Source: Gymnogyps californianus
Lineage: Eukaryota; Chordata; Aves; Accipitriformes; Cathartidae
Length of the DNA: 64,000 nt
Direction: 5' to 3'
Assembly (NCBI RefSeq): GCF_018139145.2
Contig: NC_059485.1
Coordinates: 19,157,698-19,221,697 of the forward strand
Positions 33,120 to 45,957 of the stretch are shown here, in pieces. Position numbers and translations under genes: made by a program. Every line of letters begins with the position of its first letter. Within the stretch, counting starts at the first letter, position 1. The notes beneath the pieces are model-generated. The model worked only from the letters and a program-made list of their open reading frames with translations. It had not been told where the DNA came from and did no database searches.

Positions 33120-33692
33120 TGTCGTGGTTTAACCCCAGCCAGCAACTCAGCACCACGCGGCCGCTTCCCCCGCCCCCCTCCCAGTGGGGTGGAGAGGAGG
33201 GGAAAAAAGTAAAACTCGTGGATTGAAATAAGAACAGTTTAATAACTAAAGTAAAATAAAATACACTAATAACTAATATAATAATAATAATTGTAATGAA
33301 AAGGAATATAACAAAAAAAAAGAAATAACACCCAAGAAAAGACAAGCGATGCACAATGCAGTTGCTCACCACCCGCTGACCGATGCCCGAGCAGCGATCC
33401 GCCCCTCCCAGCCGACTTCCCCCTGTTTATATACTGGGCATGACGTTCCATGGTATGGAATAGCCCTTTGGCTAGTTGGGGTCAGCTGCCCCGGCTCTGC
33501 TCCCTCCCAGCTCCTTGCACACCTGCTTGCTGGCAGAGCATGGGAAACTGAAAAATCCTTAAGATAAGCGCTACTTAGCAACAACTAAAACATTGGAGTG
33601 TTATCAACAGTATTCTCACACTAAATCCAAAACACAGCACTGTACCAGCTACTAAGAAGAAAACTAACTCTATCCCAGCTGAAACCAGGACA
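33120..33692 (-). mobile_element. Solo LTR of an ERVL-type endogenous retrovirus
   Basis: In minus orientation it begins TGTCCTGGTTTCAGCTGGGA and ends GGGGTTAAACCACGACA, the usual TG...CA ends. It is 573 bp, with near-match 5-bp flanks (ATCTG at 33115-33119, ATATG at 33693-33697). It has a TATATAAAC promoter box and T-rich 3' part. No internal viral gene is present, so it is the leftover of recombination between two LTRs. The ERVL class is inferred from the 5-bp duplication. Confidence 0.88.
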
Positions 33693-36600
33693 ATATGTGT
33701 GTATATACACTTACACCTACATGGGGATATACTTACACATGTGTATACACACACACGTATGTGTGTATACAAATATGGTGGAGGGTGTTTTCCACTTCCT
33801 ATCAGCTTCCTTCATCTGCAGGCGTTTCTTGGACACTCAGTGCTGCAACTGCTGCCTAAAGGACATACTTTTGAGTTTCGCCTCACCAAAATAAACAGCC
33901 TCCAAGAATTCCCATAAGACAGCAAAACACTTTTCAGATTAGCCATGTATAATAGAGGCTACCTCAAATGGTTGCTGCCAAGCAGATGTGAGACAGGAAC
34001 CTTTTCCAAACCCCAGGCACATGTGGATCTTAAAAAGGACAATAATGTGTTTTGTTGGCCAAGGAGGCACAGAGACTGTTGTACATCAGCAGCAGAAAGC
34101 CACAGGGAGAAATGGAGCCACTTAATTCGACACAGGAGTTGTGCCCCTCTGTGCTTTACTTCTTCCATGGCAAAAGGGAGAGACATTAACTCCAGAAATG
34201 TAGATTGTACTTTGATCCAGATCCGTTTACATCTAAAGGCCACCCCATGCCCTGCTATGGGCATTAGGGACCTTGTAGATAAAAGCTGGGGGAGGATATA
34301 CAGGAAAGCAGACATCCCTGGATGCAGACACTGAGGAAAAGGTCAGAAATACCCAACTTCTCCATGCCAAGGGGAGATGACACAAGGAAACCACCACCTT
34401 GAGCTTCCTGTGGCTGCAGGTATAGCAAGATACTCTGCCCTCCTCCCAGAGTGTTTCAAGACATGGCCAGAGGACACTAGAGCAAAAGCAAAGCAGTGTA
34501 GCTATCTGAACAGCCGGTGACAGAAATGTAAAGTTTACGTAAATGCCAGGAAAGCCAGCGCCCCACACCTGCAGCCTTCATCCAGCCTCCGCACGGGAGG
34601 CGAGATGATGAGAGCCCCTTGGAGATGCGCTGACTCCACGCAGCATCTCCCCCAGCTCCCTCTTCACTGAGGACGTGGCTCACTTTGTACCATCCTCAGG
34701 TCCAAACTCTTTCCTTGTTCACCTGCTCATCCCCTCCGACCTTCCCCAGCCCTCCGCAGAGCTCCCGCCACCCTGCCTTCCTGGGCTTGGGGACAGCTTG
34801 GGGACAGGGAGGCACAGACCATCCCTGCCCCGCCAACCCCATGTCAGCTCGGCATTCCCAATGCAGGGTGTTCCCCTGCAGCCCCCATTTGCTGGAGGGG
34901 CAGCGGGATAAGGAGTTTGGCCAGGATGGCTCCTCGCTGCAGTGCATGGCTCCACGGGATGGCTCCACGCCAGCAGTGTGTGGCCGCAGGCGGCAGCTCT
35001 GTGGAGATACCATCAGCGCGCCGGGGCTCAAGGCTAGCTTCATCCAGGCTCCTTACGCTTCAAGAACAGTACTTCCCTCTGCAGCAGGGTTTTTTAAAAA
35101 TATGTATTTACTGATCAGAGATAGACCAAGACCTGGAAACCCATTTCAGAGAAGACGCTGAAAAGCAGGCTGTGGGTCAAAGTCCAGCTGGCAAGCAGGA
35201 GGTGAGTGCAGGCAGGAGGGCAGGGCAAAATCCGGCTCAGATCCTGCTCACTTACACCATGAGGGCGTACAAAGCGCACAGCAGCTACTCTCTACCCTGT
35301 CGGGTAGGAGAAAAGGGTTGCCAGTGAAAGCAACAGGTCACCCCTCCAGACAATACAGTATTCCAGCTATTTCCTCCAAGATCACAACAGTCAGCCTCTC
35401 TGACAGCTCGGGTCTGGCTCCATCTCTAGTTATGCCTTTATTTATCCAGGTCCTGGTGCGAACTTGCAGTTTGCCTGTACGAAACGTGCTCCCCATTTCC
35501 ACAGCTGAGTCCATCACCTTCTCCTCTTTCTCGCTCTCCAGAGGGGATTTTCCCAATGGAGCTGCAGCCTGTGTCACGCAGGCAGCTTATGCAACACAGT
35601 TGCTCAAGTTACACATTCAGGGAGATGAGACCTTTACACTCACCTGGCCTACAAGATGTTCGTTACTCTCCAATAATTTTTCCACAAGGAAGAAAAAAAA
35701 TCAATCCAAGGAGAGGGAAAGATTCAGGGATTTTCCTAGACCTGTGATTTTGCATAGGGGATGGAATTCCCTTCACTTCTCAGGGCCAGGCTGGGGGTGA
35801 CATGGTTCCTCTGAAGGTTTCTTACGCCACTCAGGAGAAGTCAATTCAAGTGGTGGCTTTGCAGGGGGACAGGGAAAGGCAGCGCATCAGTGGAAGCAAA
35901 TTCACAGCACTGCAACGGTGTGAGCTTACTCTCTGCCTTTACCCCTTTTCATTTCTGTGGATATAGGGAAAACAGAAAGGTTTCATCTCCTCCAGAAAGT
36001 CCCTGGAACAACCTCCTCTGGGCTGACTCAGCCCTTGCTATTTCTAAAATAGGGCAGCACCACAAAGTCTGCTTGGCTTGGAGGTTTCCATACAAAGCAC
36101 AGGCGCTGTGAGCTGCCTGTGGGCACCAGAAGCCCGTGTTCTGAAATGGCGGCTTGCCTCCACCTACCTGGCTATGGCGTTGTGCACCAGCCACAGCCGC
36201 AAGTCATTTATGCAAGCCCGATTCTGCAGTTGTGCCTGTGTGGACACAACGTTGTTCCCCTGCGAGCTATGACAGCTTCAGTGTGATTCCTCACGGGTCT
36301 GCAAGCGTCCTTCCCCCACCCACACCCCTTGTTTTGCAGCGGGATGCACACTCGCAGGGGGAAGACGCGGTGACTGGAACACTCGGCTTACAGCTACAGC
36401 CGGAGAGGGCTGTCACGCAGCACCACAGGCTCCAAGTTTTGCCCTTCGGTGGGTTGGCTTTCGAGACCTTACCCAGCCAGTTGGACATAGACATTTTTGT
36501 GAGCAGCTGCATGTTTTGTTATACAGCCAGGCCTGCAAAAGGAATTTCGCTTCAGCCTGCCAATTTAGGCGCCTGTCCAAATTTCACATCAGCCACCCTT

Positions 36601-39600
36601 TCTTCAGCTGCTGCTGAACCCTTGCAATGCCTAAAGTCTTTAAGTACTTAGTTGTAGCTGGGAAAGCTCCTTTAATCAGGCATCGCTGCTGAGAATGCTT
36701 CTATTCCACAACTCTGCACACAGTAATATCCACAGAAACACAGACCAGACCCTGGAGAAACACAGACCAGAACCTTCTTATCACTGGTATTATTTCCTTA
36801 GCTCTCCCGCTTTCTGGCCCAGAAAACATTATATACAAAATGGAGTAGCCTCAAGAGAGAAGGAGAAAGAAGGCAGCACTCATGCACACCCCAGAGTTCC
36901 CTTCAGGGCAGACTGGATTTAAGGTCTGAGACGGAGGAAGAGCATGAATCCAAGTTTCTTACAACCCAGGTGAAGTTACCTAACCCTCAGCCTTAGGGCA
37001 AGCAGCAGGCTTTTCCTCTTCACTGCTTGTTTCTGCCCCAGTGCAAGCCCCAGCTCTGGGGGGGTGAACCTGAGGAAGAGGAGCTCCCTAGCATCCATCC
37101 TGCAAGTCCCTCGGCGCAAAGCTCCCCCACTTGCCTGCACACACATACACCCACTGCCGACATTGCCACCTGTTTCTCCCCCAGTCTTTCTGCAGCCCTG
37201 ATTCCCAAGGTTTGAACGCCAAATTCCCCAAGAGTTAAATATTAGTTGTGTGACCACAGAGTTGACTCGTGTCTGGGAAGATTGACTTCTCCCTTCTGTC
37301 TCCCAGCTGCAAGCCTGCTCTTGGACGCAGGCAGTTTTTGCCCTGGGGAGATGCAAGCAAAGCTTCTTCCGAAATTCATGCTGGGGTGAGGCAGGGAAGA
37401 GTCAGATCCCCACAGAGTCTTCAACAGAGAGCAGTGCCGTGCCACAATCACGCAACTGCTTTACCCTGGGGTTGCGTTTTCTCAATGGCTATTCAAGTCA
37501 TCTGGGTCAGCTGCACAATTGCACACCTGCGGCCAGCCTGGCCCTCAGGGATGGAACAACCTTGGAGAGATGTAGGCATTTGTCTGTGGATGGACTTAAC
37601 CAGAGCAACAAGCTTCACTCTATCATTTCAGAAGCAGCACAGCCACAAGGGTAGCAGACACCAAGGTGGAACAACGTGCCTCACCAGTGAGACAAACGGC
37701 TGATGCTGAGAATGGCTGTGACGGAGGAAGAGGGGGAGGGAAAAGCTGCAACCCATGGAGAGCGAGAAGATACAGCTCATTCTGTCCAGTCTCAGCAATT
37801 GACAACAGCCGCTTTATGTTGTTAACATCCCGATGCACGTTGGACTCGAGAGCTTGCTGTGCTGCAGAGAGTGCGAAATACTCCTGCCCTAAGAAGGTCC
37901 ATGTAGGACCATGAAGGACAAAGTTGGATGTGGGTACATCCCTTTCCTTTCAACTTCAACTGCCTTTGCACAGCGCAAGGCCAGTGTACGAGGGCATGGG
38001 ACAGGAAACAGTTTGACTAATTCATAACGGATGTACAGGGCATCCCAGGCTATGCAAACACAGGAAAATAAAGGGGAAGGTGTTAGCAAAAGAGGATTGA
38101 TCCTTGTGGACCTTGTAAGGAGCCACAAGCCCAATCTGCCAGCCTTCCCTTCACCCTGGGTCTTGCAGCTTGACGAAGTCCTCTTGCCCCCCTTCTCTCT
38201 GCTTCTGATTTCCAGCCCTTCTTCTCAGATCCCCAGCACGCCTTTGGGAAGCTGGAGCAGCTGCCAGCAGCTGGGGAGGGACACTGATCCACCCTCATCG
38301 GTTTTATTGCTTTCCCACAGCGTTCTAAATAGCCACTGCAAAAGCTGGCAAGACGAGTCCTTTTTCACTCTGCAGCAGCTCAGAGGGGACAAAAAATATT
38401 TGAAAACATCCTCCAGAAGCACAAGGAGGACAGTGCTGGTTTACACTTGATTCAAATATGGAAAAGAGCTTCTCGCAACCAAGAAAGCAAGAAGCGTTTC
38501 AAGTAGAGCAAAGGCAAAGATGCCGCGGAAGGGGCTAGTCTGCTGGGGGAACGCCCGATTCCTTCTCGCCCTGCAGAGAAATGTGCTTTGAACACAGCCA
38601 TGCTGGACAGGAAAGATGAGCTGATACGGCAATGCTCCGCTTGGTTTCTTGCCCTCGGGGTCCTGTTTCAGAGCCTGCCCGGCACAGCTTTGAAGGGACA
38701 TGGATAGTTCTTAGCTCTTCACCTAGATAACAGTTTCACTGCTGTACAAACAGACTGGAAAGCCTTAGCTCCAAGGAGACAGGTAATCAGAAAGAACTGG
38801 CAATGTGGTTTAATGGTACTTAGCTTGGAGGAAGATTAACAGTATTAGGTGTCCCATGCTGAAATGTTGCCAAAGCAGGAAGATCTGTGCCAGGGAAGAA
38901 TGGCCGTGTCTCCCAGGCTGCAGTTTTACCCAGTGTCACTGCTTTGCGGGATTTGTCAAGCCTCGTGGAAGCAATAACATTATCTAACAACATCGACCGC
39001 TACCGGCCGTACGGACTGCTGTATCCCATGTTACAGAGCTCTGATTTTCTTTGCAAAATTGGTGAAGGAGCAGCTCTGTTAGGAGATGGGCCAGTTGAAT
39101 TTAGATGGTGCTGCCATTACCTGAGCTGTGCTGGCTCCCCCTCTGAAGGGATAACTTCATAAGAAGCTTTTTAATCAACTTGTACTTCAGCCATCACAAT
39201 GGCAGAGAAGAAAGAGTTGTATATCTGGCCCAGGATTCGGACGTGAGCTATTTAGAGCCCACACCTAGCTTTGCTCTGTCACCTTTGACAGCTGACCAGT
39301 TCCCTTAGGCTCTGCTTCCTGAGCAGTTGAGGAGCTAGCCCCTGCCTGGCCACACTTTAAGAATTAGATCCTCAAATGGAAAATACAAAACTTTAAGGTT
39401 CTACTTTAAGGTTTGCAGTACATGCAAATTGAAGAAAGCTGGATCCCTGCAAGGTTTCTTTAATTAACAGTTTTGGGGTTTGCAAAACAAATTGTGAGGA
39501 GGATGATACACATAGTTTGCTTTTGACCCAGACAATGCCACTACAGCCTTGTGCTAACTGGGGAACAGGATATAAAGATAAGGTGATAGGATAAATAGGA

Positions 39601-42600
39601 GCATGTATAGGTAACGAGTATTAGGATTGTTTAGGGGCACAGGGGAAAAACAGTATAAACGCAGTACTGTTTCCTCATGTTTGAGGGGAGGAAAGGAGGA
39701 GTTTCAGGAATACAGGAAAATCCTCCCTGATGGTCAAAGGGTCCCAAGCCACGCAGCACAAAGCAGTGACACTGTATAAAATCGCGCTGATGGATAGCTT
39801 TGCACAAAAAGGCTTTGCATTGGATCAGCTGTCCTACAGCTCAAAAACTATAGGTCAACGTCAACACCGTATCACGTAGTCTGACAAATTCAGTATGGTT
39901 GTGATGCTGTGCCTGTATGTGGTAAAGGTCAGATTGGTATTAAGAAATTATTTGGAGCGTCCAAACCTGATACTAAGGACAGTGGAAGCACAGCTTGAAG
40001 GAACAAGAGGCTTTCACAGACCACCTAGAAAGGCCTGGGGGATAGGGACAGACTGGATTTCACATCCAGGCTCAGAAATCCATCTCTGCCCTGGGACTGA
40101 ACAAACTTGTCAAGCTGAGCTTAAGTATTCAGACAAGAACAATAAATGCCAAGTATCTCACTGCCCTGCCTTTACCTGTACAGTCAACACTAGCCTCTCT
40201 TTGAAGTGTTACGCAGCTTTAAGTCTCTGCTCTCCAAAGATGCAGCCCTTCCAGCAGAGAGAGTTGCAAAGGCTAAACCACAAGCATACCTTGACTTCCT
40301 AGTGTCTTTCACGTGCCTGAAGAGGAAACAAATAAATCACTGCAAAGTATAACATGATATTTGTTCCTTGTGGTGAAACCAGGACGTTTGAGGAAGGTTA
40401 ACATTGAGCAGGCATATTCCTACAGCGTCAGGGCATGCTTTGTAAGTGTTGCAGGAAAAGTGCATCGTGGCACAGTTTTTAGGCTAAGAGCCCCAAAATA
40501 CAAATGTGTGCATAGGCACACTCAGGTGCAGACAGTCCTGAAGTCTTGAGCTTGTCCATGGCCTAGCTGCCAGTGTGCACTGCAAGAATCCGCCTCAGAC
40601 CTCAAGAGAGGGCAGGCCAGATGTTCAGAGACTACTGCTGAAGACTTAATTCACCTCGAAGTGTTTCAGCTAAACTGCTAAATTCACCTCCTTCTGCAGA
40701 TTAGAGAGGAACCCCAAAAATCTCCTTTTTCTGCTGTTCCAAATCTATATAGCTAATATAGCTACTCGACAGTGCAGCCATTGGAAACTCGGGCTAATCT
40801 CAACTCTCTGCAGAGATAACCAAGGCTGTTACTACACATTAGGATGAAAAGTTTCCAGGCCCTTAGAAGACAAATCGCCCATCCTGCAATTCCTCTAACG
40901 AAGCCACACAGACTGTATTCTCTGAAGCCAGGCACACATCTAAGCCCACTCTAACACATGTGCAGAAGGAGCGACGGACTGAACAGGGAGACGGACCAAA
41001 GCTCTTACAGCACGGGAAAAACATTAGCATCAAGAGGTTGCAGGGCTGAGCCAGTGCTGCAGTGCAATCCCTACGAGCGCGAAGTAACGCCTGGCATACG
41101 GCGCCTTGCACCTCACCACGATAAATGAACGCCAGTGGTTTAGTGCTGCTGTTGGCAGAATAACCCACCAAACACCTGGATTTTCCGGGGCTCAAGGAGA
41201 GCTCTCCGTAGCCACACCACCACACCACTGCGGCTCCGCAGCCCAAAGCCAATGAACAGGAAGGAAAAACGAAGCACCCAGTTGCAAGACGGTGCAACAC
41301 ACAGGACAAGCACTTTCAGCCTCAGGTGGCATTTAGAGACGCTGACTAATTAGTCCCAACCACCATCCGCCACCGCAAGCGGCGACATTCACCTGCCGAA
41401 GTGGCAGTAAATAGCACCGTTCTCATCAACAGCCTGGAGGTGCAGGAATGAAGGGACAGAAAAACACAGAGGCAAGATCCAAAAGCAGCACTCACGGAGC
41501 TCCGTTCTTTCCTCTCCTGCTTGCCTACGGTGTCTTGGCTGGAGCAGCTTTGTGGTTGTCTGCTGCCTTAAATCCACCACCCAGCAGTCTATCGAGACAC
41601 GGGCAATTTCTAAAGAAGGTCTGCACCTCTGCTGGAAAATTGCTAGGCAGGTTTCTGAGTTCAGGAAGCAGCTGGAGGACAGCATTTCAGATCGGGCACA
41701 CCACTCCCAGCTCTGACACTGAATCTCAGCGCAGCACCAGACCTCCGCATCCCCGCTTGAGCGCGTGCCCGGTCTGCGTGCCGAGCAGCAGCGGTCCACT
41801 CCATCCACAGCAGTGTCCTGCCAAGCACGGGATGGCTGTGGGCCGCGGGAGCTCGCTAACACCGGTCTCCTGCCACCCCTCCCTGCCACTCGCACCCCCG
41901 TCAAACGACCACTGCGAGAAGTTTCTCTCCATCCTTCCCCATCACGCTCCCAGCACCCAAACCAGCTTAACGCACAGAAGCAAACAGCCAAGACCATCCA
42001 CCTACAGGAACTAAAGACGACGACTGCCGGGATCCTCCCAGGCGACGGCACCAACTTGCTGCCGCTGCTGCATCCGCCGGTGGCCGTGGCCAGCCAGGGT
42101 CCCAGCACAGCCCAGCCCAGCTCTGCAGCACCCAACTTTTTGGGAGGCTGCTGTTTGAAAAGCTCCTGCCCTCTTTGTTTGGTTGGGGCAGAGCCAGCAA
42201 AGGCTGCCGGGAAGGTCACCCAGGAGGAGACTTATGTACTGGGAGGGAGGAGCCCTCCTCTTAACTCTTTCGGGGCAGCCTTGCTCCAGGACCACGAGGA
42301 GCCACATCACCTTCGCAGTCTCGGGGCGCAGACCTGCCGTCCATCCCATCCCGGACCACAGCTCAGACGTGGCCGGTGGCCCCTGTGCCAGAGGATGGAG
42401 GAGAAACCCTGCAGGAGGCAGCAGTGCCGTCCCTAGAGGTCCCATCCAGACCTGGAAGCACCAGCTCCTTGGGCAGGACTGCAGCAGTGATGGTGGGCTG
42501 CCCTGTGCCGGGCTGAGCTGCTGGCATGAGGTGGAAGGTCACGGCGGTGCCGTTTGCTCTGAAACTGAAGCGGGCACGTGCTCCGACCTGTTTTCACCTC

Positions 42601-43640
42601 TGCTTGTGCCCCCAAATGAGATGTTCAAATGTCTCTTCCTGCGCAGGCTTGGCCTTACGGCTTCGTCCTGCTGACTGCCAGCAGCCACTGTGAGGAGATC
42701 AGACCCCCTGGCACCCTGCCACCACCGTCCTGGGGCTGGCCCTGCACCTCCCAACTCTGCGGGGAGCTGCTTCAGGGAGGGAACCGGCAGGAAACTTCTT
42801 TTTTTTCACAGCAGTAGTATTTTTCTGCTGGTTCAGTGAACTCACCTGACCACCCCTGGAGAGATGAGAGCCATTATGAGAATAAGGGTGTGCATGGCTT
42901 TGGGATCAGCCAGCCATTATGGCTTTGCTCCAGCAGAGCAAATTTTAAACATTGTGCCCTAAGCCTAACAGCAGTGAGCACAGACGAGTGGGAACAGCCT
43001 GGTCTCCATCCCTCCAGCCCAAGGAAGCATGGCCTCTCCCATGGGACCTTCTCTCTGCAGTAGTACTCGGGGTGGAGGCTAGATTGGGACTGGGCACTAA
43101 AAGGCTGTCACTAAACAGTACAACCTGCTGAAAAGCATAGGTCCGTGGGTAAGGCAGGCTGAAGCTTCTGGCTTATCTCTGTGAGGCCTAATCTTTAGTC
43201 CATATTGCCATTTATTGAATCAAGATAGTGGTACCTGCCATCTTTTTCAGATTTGCAGCGAAAATGTGGTATAGAAGAGGTTTGGATGTATCATGTCTTG
43301 CTCTCCAGCTGTGGCTGCAGTTGTTATCTAACAGGCACATTCATTAAGCATTCCTTTGCTCAGTGGTTACTCTAAGTATGGACAAAAACAGGCTACACAA
43401 AAATGGGCAGCACAAAAATGGACTCAAGATTTTAATGAAGCACCATAAAACTCAAGAATTAAAGCTACAGTACTTAAAATTTCATGTGTAACAAGTTAGT
43501 TGGAAGAAAGGAGAGAATAACAGCCATGCTGGGTCAGCCGACAGGTTCCTGTGGGTCAGCACCTCGTCTCCAGCAGGCTGACTAGCAGGTGCCTGGGCAG
43601 GAATGTAAAAGCAGTGCAAGCACGTAGTAGCACTTCCCAA
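33693..43640. other. Long interval without a supported gene
   Basis: I see no chain of exons I would defend. TG/CA microsatellite sequence occurs near 33693-33775. Some minus-strand frames look moderately protein-like (35577-35338, 38134-37685, 41440-41389) and are discussed as findings. Tandem copies of a short CACAGACCAGA block occur near 36738-36771. The interval could hold regulatory DNA, a lncRNA or poorly conserved exons. Confidence 0.4.
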
Positions 43641-43679
43641 AGTACCCTCCCCCCAGTGCAGCACTGAGACTTTCCAAGA

Positions 43680-44240
43680 AGGCTGGTAGCATCCTGGCTT
43701 GTGTCAGCCATAGCGTGGCCAGCAGGACTAGGGCAGTGATCGTCCCCCTGTACTCAGCACTGGGGAGGCTGCACGTCGAATATTGTGTTCAGTTTTGGGC
43801 CCCTCACTACAAGAAAGACACTGAGGTGCTGGAGTGCGTCCAAAGAAGGGCAGCGAAGCTGGTGAAGGGTCTGCAGCACAAGTCCTATGAGGAGCGGCTG
43901 AGGGAGCTGGGGTTGTTCAGCCTGGAGGAGGCTGCGGGGAGACTCATCGCTCTCTACAACTACCTGAAAGGAGGTTGTAGCGAGGTGGGGGTTGGTCTCT
44001 TCTCCCAAGTAACAAGTGACAGGACGAGAGGAAACGGCCTCAAGTTGTGCCAGGGGAGGTTTAGATTGGAGATTAGGAAAAATTTCTTCACCGAAAGGGC
44101 TGTCAAGCACTGGAACAGGCTGCCCAGGGAAGTGTGGACGTGGTGCTTAGGGACGTCGTTTAGTGGAGGACTTGGTAGTGTTAGCTTAATAGATGGACTT
44201 ATGGGTCTTTGCCAACCTAAATGATTCTATGATTCTAAGG
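43680..44240 (+). mobile_element. CR1 LINE 3' portion
   Basis: Plus orientation. The frame 43715-44224 reads the end of CR1 ORF2 ([20 protein letters not shown], then [14 protein letters not shown]). It closes with ATGATTCTATGATTCTAAGG, the CR1 tail unit. It is truncated at the 5' end. Confidence 0.92.
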
Positions 44241-45600
44241 TCATCATGACAGTCTACTGACAGTCCTCAATAGACATAGTCTAGTTTCTCTTTGAACCCA
44301 GGTAAACTTTTAGTAGGCTACAACATTCAATGGCAGGGAAATCTGCCCTGTAACAAGATGTTGTGTGAAGAACAACCTCCTTTTGTTTTTTTCTGAACAT
44401 GCCCATGGCTAGTTTCATGTAATACCCCTTTGATTTTGCAGCAGAAGAGAAAACAAACCAATTCTTCTCCTTGCCACACATGATCTTACAGACACGTGCC
44501 CTGTTCTCGCTCACACTCTGCGAGGGAGGTAGACCGGGCATATTCTGACACCGTGTTCAGGAGGTGGAGCTGTCTTCCTTTCACGGAGCAGCACAAGGAT
44601 TCGAATCTTGGGAATTTAACAAAAATGCCTATGATCACACTTCAGCTGACTAGCACGCCTGCTTCTCGGAAAGGTTTGTCATGTTTAAGGCCCTGCATTA
44701 GGAATGGGATCAAAGTACACTTCTGACTTTGTTCCTTTGAAGTCAGAAGTCGAGCAGGCAGTACAGCTGGAATCCAGTGTGACCGGGTCAGATCAGCAAT
44801 GGCTCCAGTGGCAAATTTCCTTGTAAGTTCACAGCACACGTTTTGGCCGGGGGGGGGGGGGGAAGAGAAAAAAATGTCCTTCCCACATAAATCTTTAGAT
44901 TTACGAAATGCCACTGGATGGTGCTCCATCTTAAGTCTTTCATTCTTCTCTTCACGTTTTTCTTGCACTTCTGCAAGTCAGGCAGCAGGCGAGTCCCCTC
45001 TCAGGGGCACCGTCCCTTTCTGCTCCCCGTCCCCTGAGAGGACGTCTGCCACAACCACAAATTAGAGACTTGTGTGTTGTGAATCTGCAACCTGGACATG
45101 ACACTGGGCCCAGCGTCTACCGGTGAAGGCCTACAGCTTGCTGGGTTGTCACTTATGGAAAGTCAAGAGTTGAAGCCCTGGCTGCTATTATTATAATTAT
45201 TATTATCAAGCAGGACAAGGTTTGTAGGAAGACTTAACAACCTTTATTACACCAATAAGCGTAGCTGCAAAAATCAGACAAGCAAGCCCAGTACAAACGG
45301 GACTACTTGCTCGCCGTTCCACGGGGCTGCGCAGCTCGGACATCCCTGCATGAAGGGGGCTGGCACCCACAGAGCTGAGGCACCTCTAGCCTGGGGGAAC
45401 ATCGGGTGCTCTGATAAATGAGATCGGACTTTTCCAGCTGCAGAGCTTGTCCTGCCAGTCGGTGTCCTTTGTCACGGCCACAGCCCGTTATCACTGGAGC
45501 TCTCTGATGAGCAATTGATTTCTCTCTCTCTCTCTGCAGTAACGCACCGTCCATTTTCTTCTCTTCCCACTCCTGCTCTCGGCCTGTTGACTGACCCACT
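44241..45600. other. Intergenic sequence left of the RNPS1 island
   Basis: No coding signal. Contains a run of 14 G at 44849-44862 and a TTA-rich microsatellite near 45186-45208. Confidence 0.5.
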
Positions 45601-45621
45601 CCCTTCCTCATCCCCAGCAGA

Positions 45622-45957
45622 CGCCCGGACCGACCCGCTCCCCTCCTCGCCCCCCACGCACACCCGTGACCGACCCGCTCCCCTCCTCCCCCCCCACGCA
45701 CACCCTGACCGACCCGCTCCCCTCCTCGCCCCCCCACGCACACCGTGGCCGACTCGCTCCCCTCCGCGCCCCCCCACGCACACCGTGGCCGACCCGCTCC
45801 CCTCCGCGCCCCCCACGCACACCGTGGCCGACCCGCTCCCCTCCTCGCCCCCCACGCACACCCTGACCGACTCGCTCCCCTCCTCGCCCCCCACGCACAC
45901 CCTGACCGACTCGCTCCCCTCCTCGCCCCCCACGCACACCGTGACCGACCCGCTCCC
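45622..45957. repeat. Minisatellite upstream of RNPS1, about nine units of 39-42 bp
   Basis: The core CGACCCGCTCC (or CGACTCGCTCC) recurs near 45630, 45673, 45710, 45750, 45790, 45829, 45868, 45908 and 45946. Each unit also has CCCCACGCACACC and a variable C run. The long frames on both strands here are a by-product of the repeat. Confidence 0.93.

Noticed and set aside
41389..42219. 276-codon minus-strand frame
   Set aside because: Mostly Cys/Trp/Arg/Ser with no domain; only its last 14 codons look exon-like and are listed separately.
43715..44224. 169-codon gene on the plus strand
   Set aside because: It is the C-terminal part of CR1 ORF2, followed by the CR1 tail.
45622..45957. CRISPR-like array
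   Set aside because: Units have no unique spacers and the DNA is vertebrate; it is a minisatellite.
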